DNA of 64,000 nucleotides from Asaia sp. W19 (GTDB taxonomy: Bacteria > Pseudomonadota > Alphaproteobacteria > Acetobacterales > Acetobacteraceae): NCBI RefSeq assembly GCF_003994335.1, contig NZ_PNQZ01000040.1:1-64000 (forward strand). The letters are read 5' to 3'. Shown here in pieces: positions 62,704-64,000 of the stretch. Made by a program: the position numbers and the translations under genes. The notes beneath the pieces were generated by a model. That model ran no database searches, was not told where the DNA came from, and worked only from the letters and a program-made list of their open reading frames with translations. Position 1 is the first letter of the stretch, and each line of letters begins with the position of its first letter.

Positions 62704-63600
62704 TCAGCGCGCGTATACCTCGTTCCGAAGGCGCTCAGTGACCAACTCCAGAAATACACGCAGTCGGTGAGGCATATGGCGACCGGCCGGGTAGATAGCG
62801 GAGACCGGGGCGGGCTCGCCATGCCATTGGGATAGCACGCGCACCAGCGTACCATCGCTCAGGTCCTGTGCCACGTCGATGCCGGATTTGAATATCAGTC
62901 CCAACCCCATACGCGCCCAGTCATGGGCCACGTCGCCGCTGTCAGTGTAGAGCCTGCCTGAGGGGCGTATCGTCATCCTGCGTCCACCGGGCCCGATCAG
63001 TTCCCAGTCCATGATGCTGCCGTAACGGAGCACATCATGCCGTGATAGCACCTCTGGCGACAATGGGGTGCCATATCGGGCGAGATAATCAGGACTGGCG
63101 ACGATCACGCGGCAGCTATCGGCCAGCTTCCTGATGCGCAAACTTGAATCAGTTACGGCCCCGATACGGATCACGACATCCAGCGATTCATCGACGAGCC
63201 CCGCAATGCGGTCGCTCAGATGAAGATCAATCCTCAGATTCGGCCATTGCGCCATCAGTGCGGCGCAGAGAGGGGCGATCACGCGGCGCCCGAGCGCTGC
63301 GGGAGCACCGACCCGCAATAGGCCATGGGGCTCGCGTCGACGCTCCATGAACTGGGCTTCAATATCGCCCACCCCCGTCAGGATGGTGTGTGCGCGTTCA
63401 AGCAGGAAAGCGCCTTCCTCCGTCAGGGAAGACTGGCGGGTGGTGCGTATGAAGAGAGTGACGCCAAGCCGTTTTTCAAGCCCTGCCAAGCGCTTGCTGG
63501 CCATGTTGACAGCCAAACCGAGTTCGCGCGCAGCCCCCGTGATGCTGCCATGGTGCGCGATCCTTGTGAAAAGCCGCAAATCTGACAGGGCGTCGAGCAT
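62704..63600 (-). CDS. LysR-family transcription regulator
   Basis: 298-residue LysR regulator. ATG 63600 has AGGAGA six bases upstream. The N-terminal helix-turn-helix is LFTRIAHHGSITGAARELGLAVNMASKRLAGLEKRLGVTLFIRTTRQSSLTEEG, followed by the periplasmic-binding-like co-inducer domain (GLLRVGAPAALGRRVIAPLCAAL through DGTLVRVLSQWHGE). It is divergent from the Tat-exported gene beginning at 63702, which it presumably regulates, with a palindrome between them. Confidence 0.93.
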   Translation of the reverse strand: MLDALSDLRLFTRIAHHGSITGAARELGLAVNMASKRLAGLEKRLGVTLFIRTTRQSSLTEEGAFLLERAHTILTGVGDIEAQFMERRREPHGLLRVGAPAALGRRVIAPLCAALMAQWPNLRIDLHLSDRIAGLVDESLDVVIRIGAVTDSSLRIRKLADSCRVIVASPDYLARYGTPLSPEVLSRHDVLRYGSIMDWELIGPGGRRMTIRPSGRLYTDSGDVAHDWARMGLGLIFKSGIDVAQDLSDGTLVRVLSQWHGEPAPVSAIYPAGRHMPHRLRVFLELVTERLRNEVYAR

Positions 63601-63615
63601 GATTATCTCCTGAGG

Positions 63616-63632
63616 GGAGAATATCATTCTCC
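63616..63632. promoter_or_regulatory. Palindrome GGAGAAT-ATC-ATTCTCC in the LysR intergenic region
   Basis: Perfect 7-base inverted repeat with a 3-base centre, between the divergent LysR and Tat-protein genes. The interrupted palindrome suits a LysR dimer site, though it overlaps the LysR ribosome binding region rather than sitting at the usual -65 position of the target. Confidence 0.45.
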
Positions 63633-63701
63633 TCACCGACGGCTACTCTCCTGACGAAGGCAACGGCAATTTCTCAACCAGAAACGGAGGAGAAACGCAT
63701 C

Positions 63702-64000
63702 ATGGCCGAGACAGAAGCCCGGAATAAGTATGCCCTTTCCCGCCGCAGCCTGATGATGGCGGGCGGCGCAGCAGCAGGAGCGGGGCTGGCCGAGCGCACA
63801 GGGCAGGCCCGCGCAGCAATACCGTCGGAACAGAAGGAAGGCGACTTCTGGCCGGATCGAGCGCGGCTCGCCATCAGCCTGTCTCTCATGTTCGAGGGGG
63901 GCGGTCAGCCGATCTCGGGCGCCGGCGGGGTCATTCCTGACCCGATCGCACAGCATGTCCCGGATCTGCCAACCAATGCGTTTTTCGCCTATGGACATTA
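63702..64000 (+). CDS. Tat-exported polysaccharide-deacetylase-like protein, 3' end outside window
   Basis: First 99 residues only. ATG 63702 is preceded by GGAGGAG. A twin-arginine signal is clear: SRRSLMMAGGAAAGAGLA with RR and a following hydrophobic Ala/Gly stretch, cleavage probably after ARA. The mature start (DFWPDRARLAISLSLMFEGGGQPISG, then DLPTNAFFAYGH) is the N-terminal pattern of NodB-fold polysaccharide/peptide deacetylase-like proteins found next to LysR regulators. The catalytic Asp-His triad would lie beyond the end of the window, so activity cannot be judged. Confidence 0.7.
   Translation, partial: MAETEARNKYALSRRSLMMAGGAAAGAGLAERTGQARAAIPSEQKEGDFWPDRARLAISLSLMFEGGGQPISGAGGVIPDPIAQHVPDLPTNAFFAYGH

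Overview
The window reads as chromosome of an acetic acid bacterium (Acetobacteraceae, Alphaproteobacteria). The strongest pointers are a cellulose synthase operon with a fused BcsA-BcsB polypeptide and a BcsD subunit, a PhyR/NepR/EcfG general stress response locus, a TrcR-type (DUF1013) alphaproteobacterial regulator, an NAD-type isocitrate dehydrogenase and a C30-type carotenoid operon. Pigment plus cellulose would suit a genus such as Asaia, but the genus is an inference and no rRNA or tRNA is present to test it. No phage, CRISPR array or intact insertion sequence was found.

Layout. 1-5.3 kb: the 3' part of a copper-type P1B ATPase, then a large TonB-dependent receptor. 5.3-12.3 kb: a minus-strand carotenoid operon (aldehyde dehydrogenase, two CrtN/CrtP-type desaturase/oxidases, acyltransferase, glycosyltransferase, DUF2141 protein), most of its genes overlapping. 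12.6-17.0 kb: a FGGY (glycerol-kinase-like) kinase, a TetR remnant, an iron alcohol dehydrogenase and a gene-poor stretch. 17.2-36.3 kb: mainly housekeeping genes: pcrA-prmA-acetyltransferase-pepP-icd, two RadC paralogues around a phosphatase, purEK, trcR, hsp20, rpmE, mscL, secDF, a Gfo/Idh/MocA oxidoreductase and an ABC-F ATPase. 36.4-40.7 kb: general stress response locus (phyR, two ECF sigma factors, nepR, sensor kinase). 41.2-52.4 kb: bcsZ, a short CcpA/BcsP-like gene, bcsQ, bcsAB, bcsC (split by a frameshift) and bcsD. 52.5-64 kb: accessory region with many regulators (XRE, AraC, HxlR, LysR), oxidoreductases, a lipoprotein, a cupin and a 704-residue beta-solenoid/Hint surface protein behind a strikingly AT-rich leader. 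The window ends inside a Tat-exported deacetylase-like gene.

How genes work together. The carotenoid operon can be read as a route from a C30 polyene backbone through desaturation, terminal oxidation to aldehyde and acid, then glycosylation and acylation; it has no C30 synthase, so the backbone probably comes from elsewhere, plausibly hopanoid squalene. The stress locus follows the partner-switching design, with PhyR sequestering NepR to free the sigma factors. The cellulose operon carries the catalytic, periplasmic, outer-membrane, crystallisation and hydrolase parts, but as written bcsC is broken at a (CG)n tract, so cellulose export may be off, phase-variable, or misread by a sequencing error.

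No system here can be called undescribed with confidence. The most rewarding targets are the Hint/beta-solenoid protein with its AT-rich leader, the bcsC dinucleotide-repeat frameshift, the RadC pair with complementary losses, and the gene set of the carotenoid operon.
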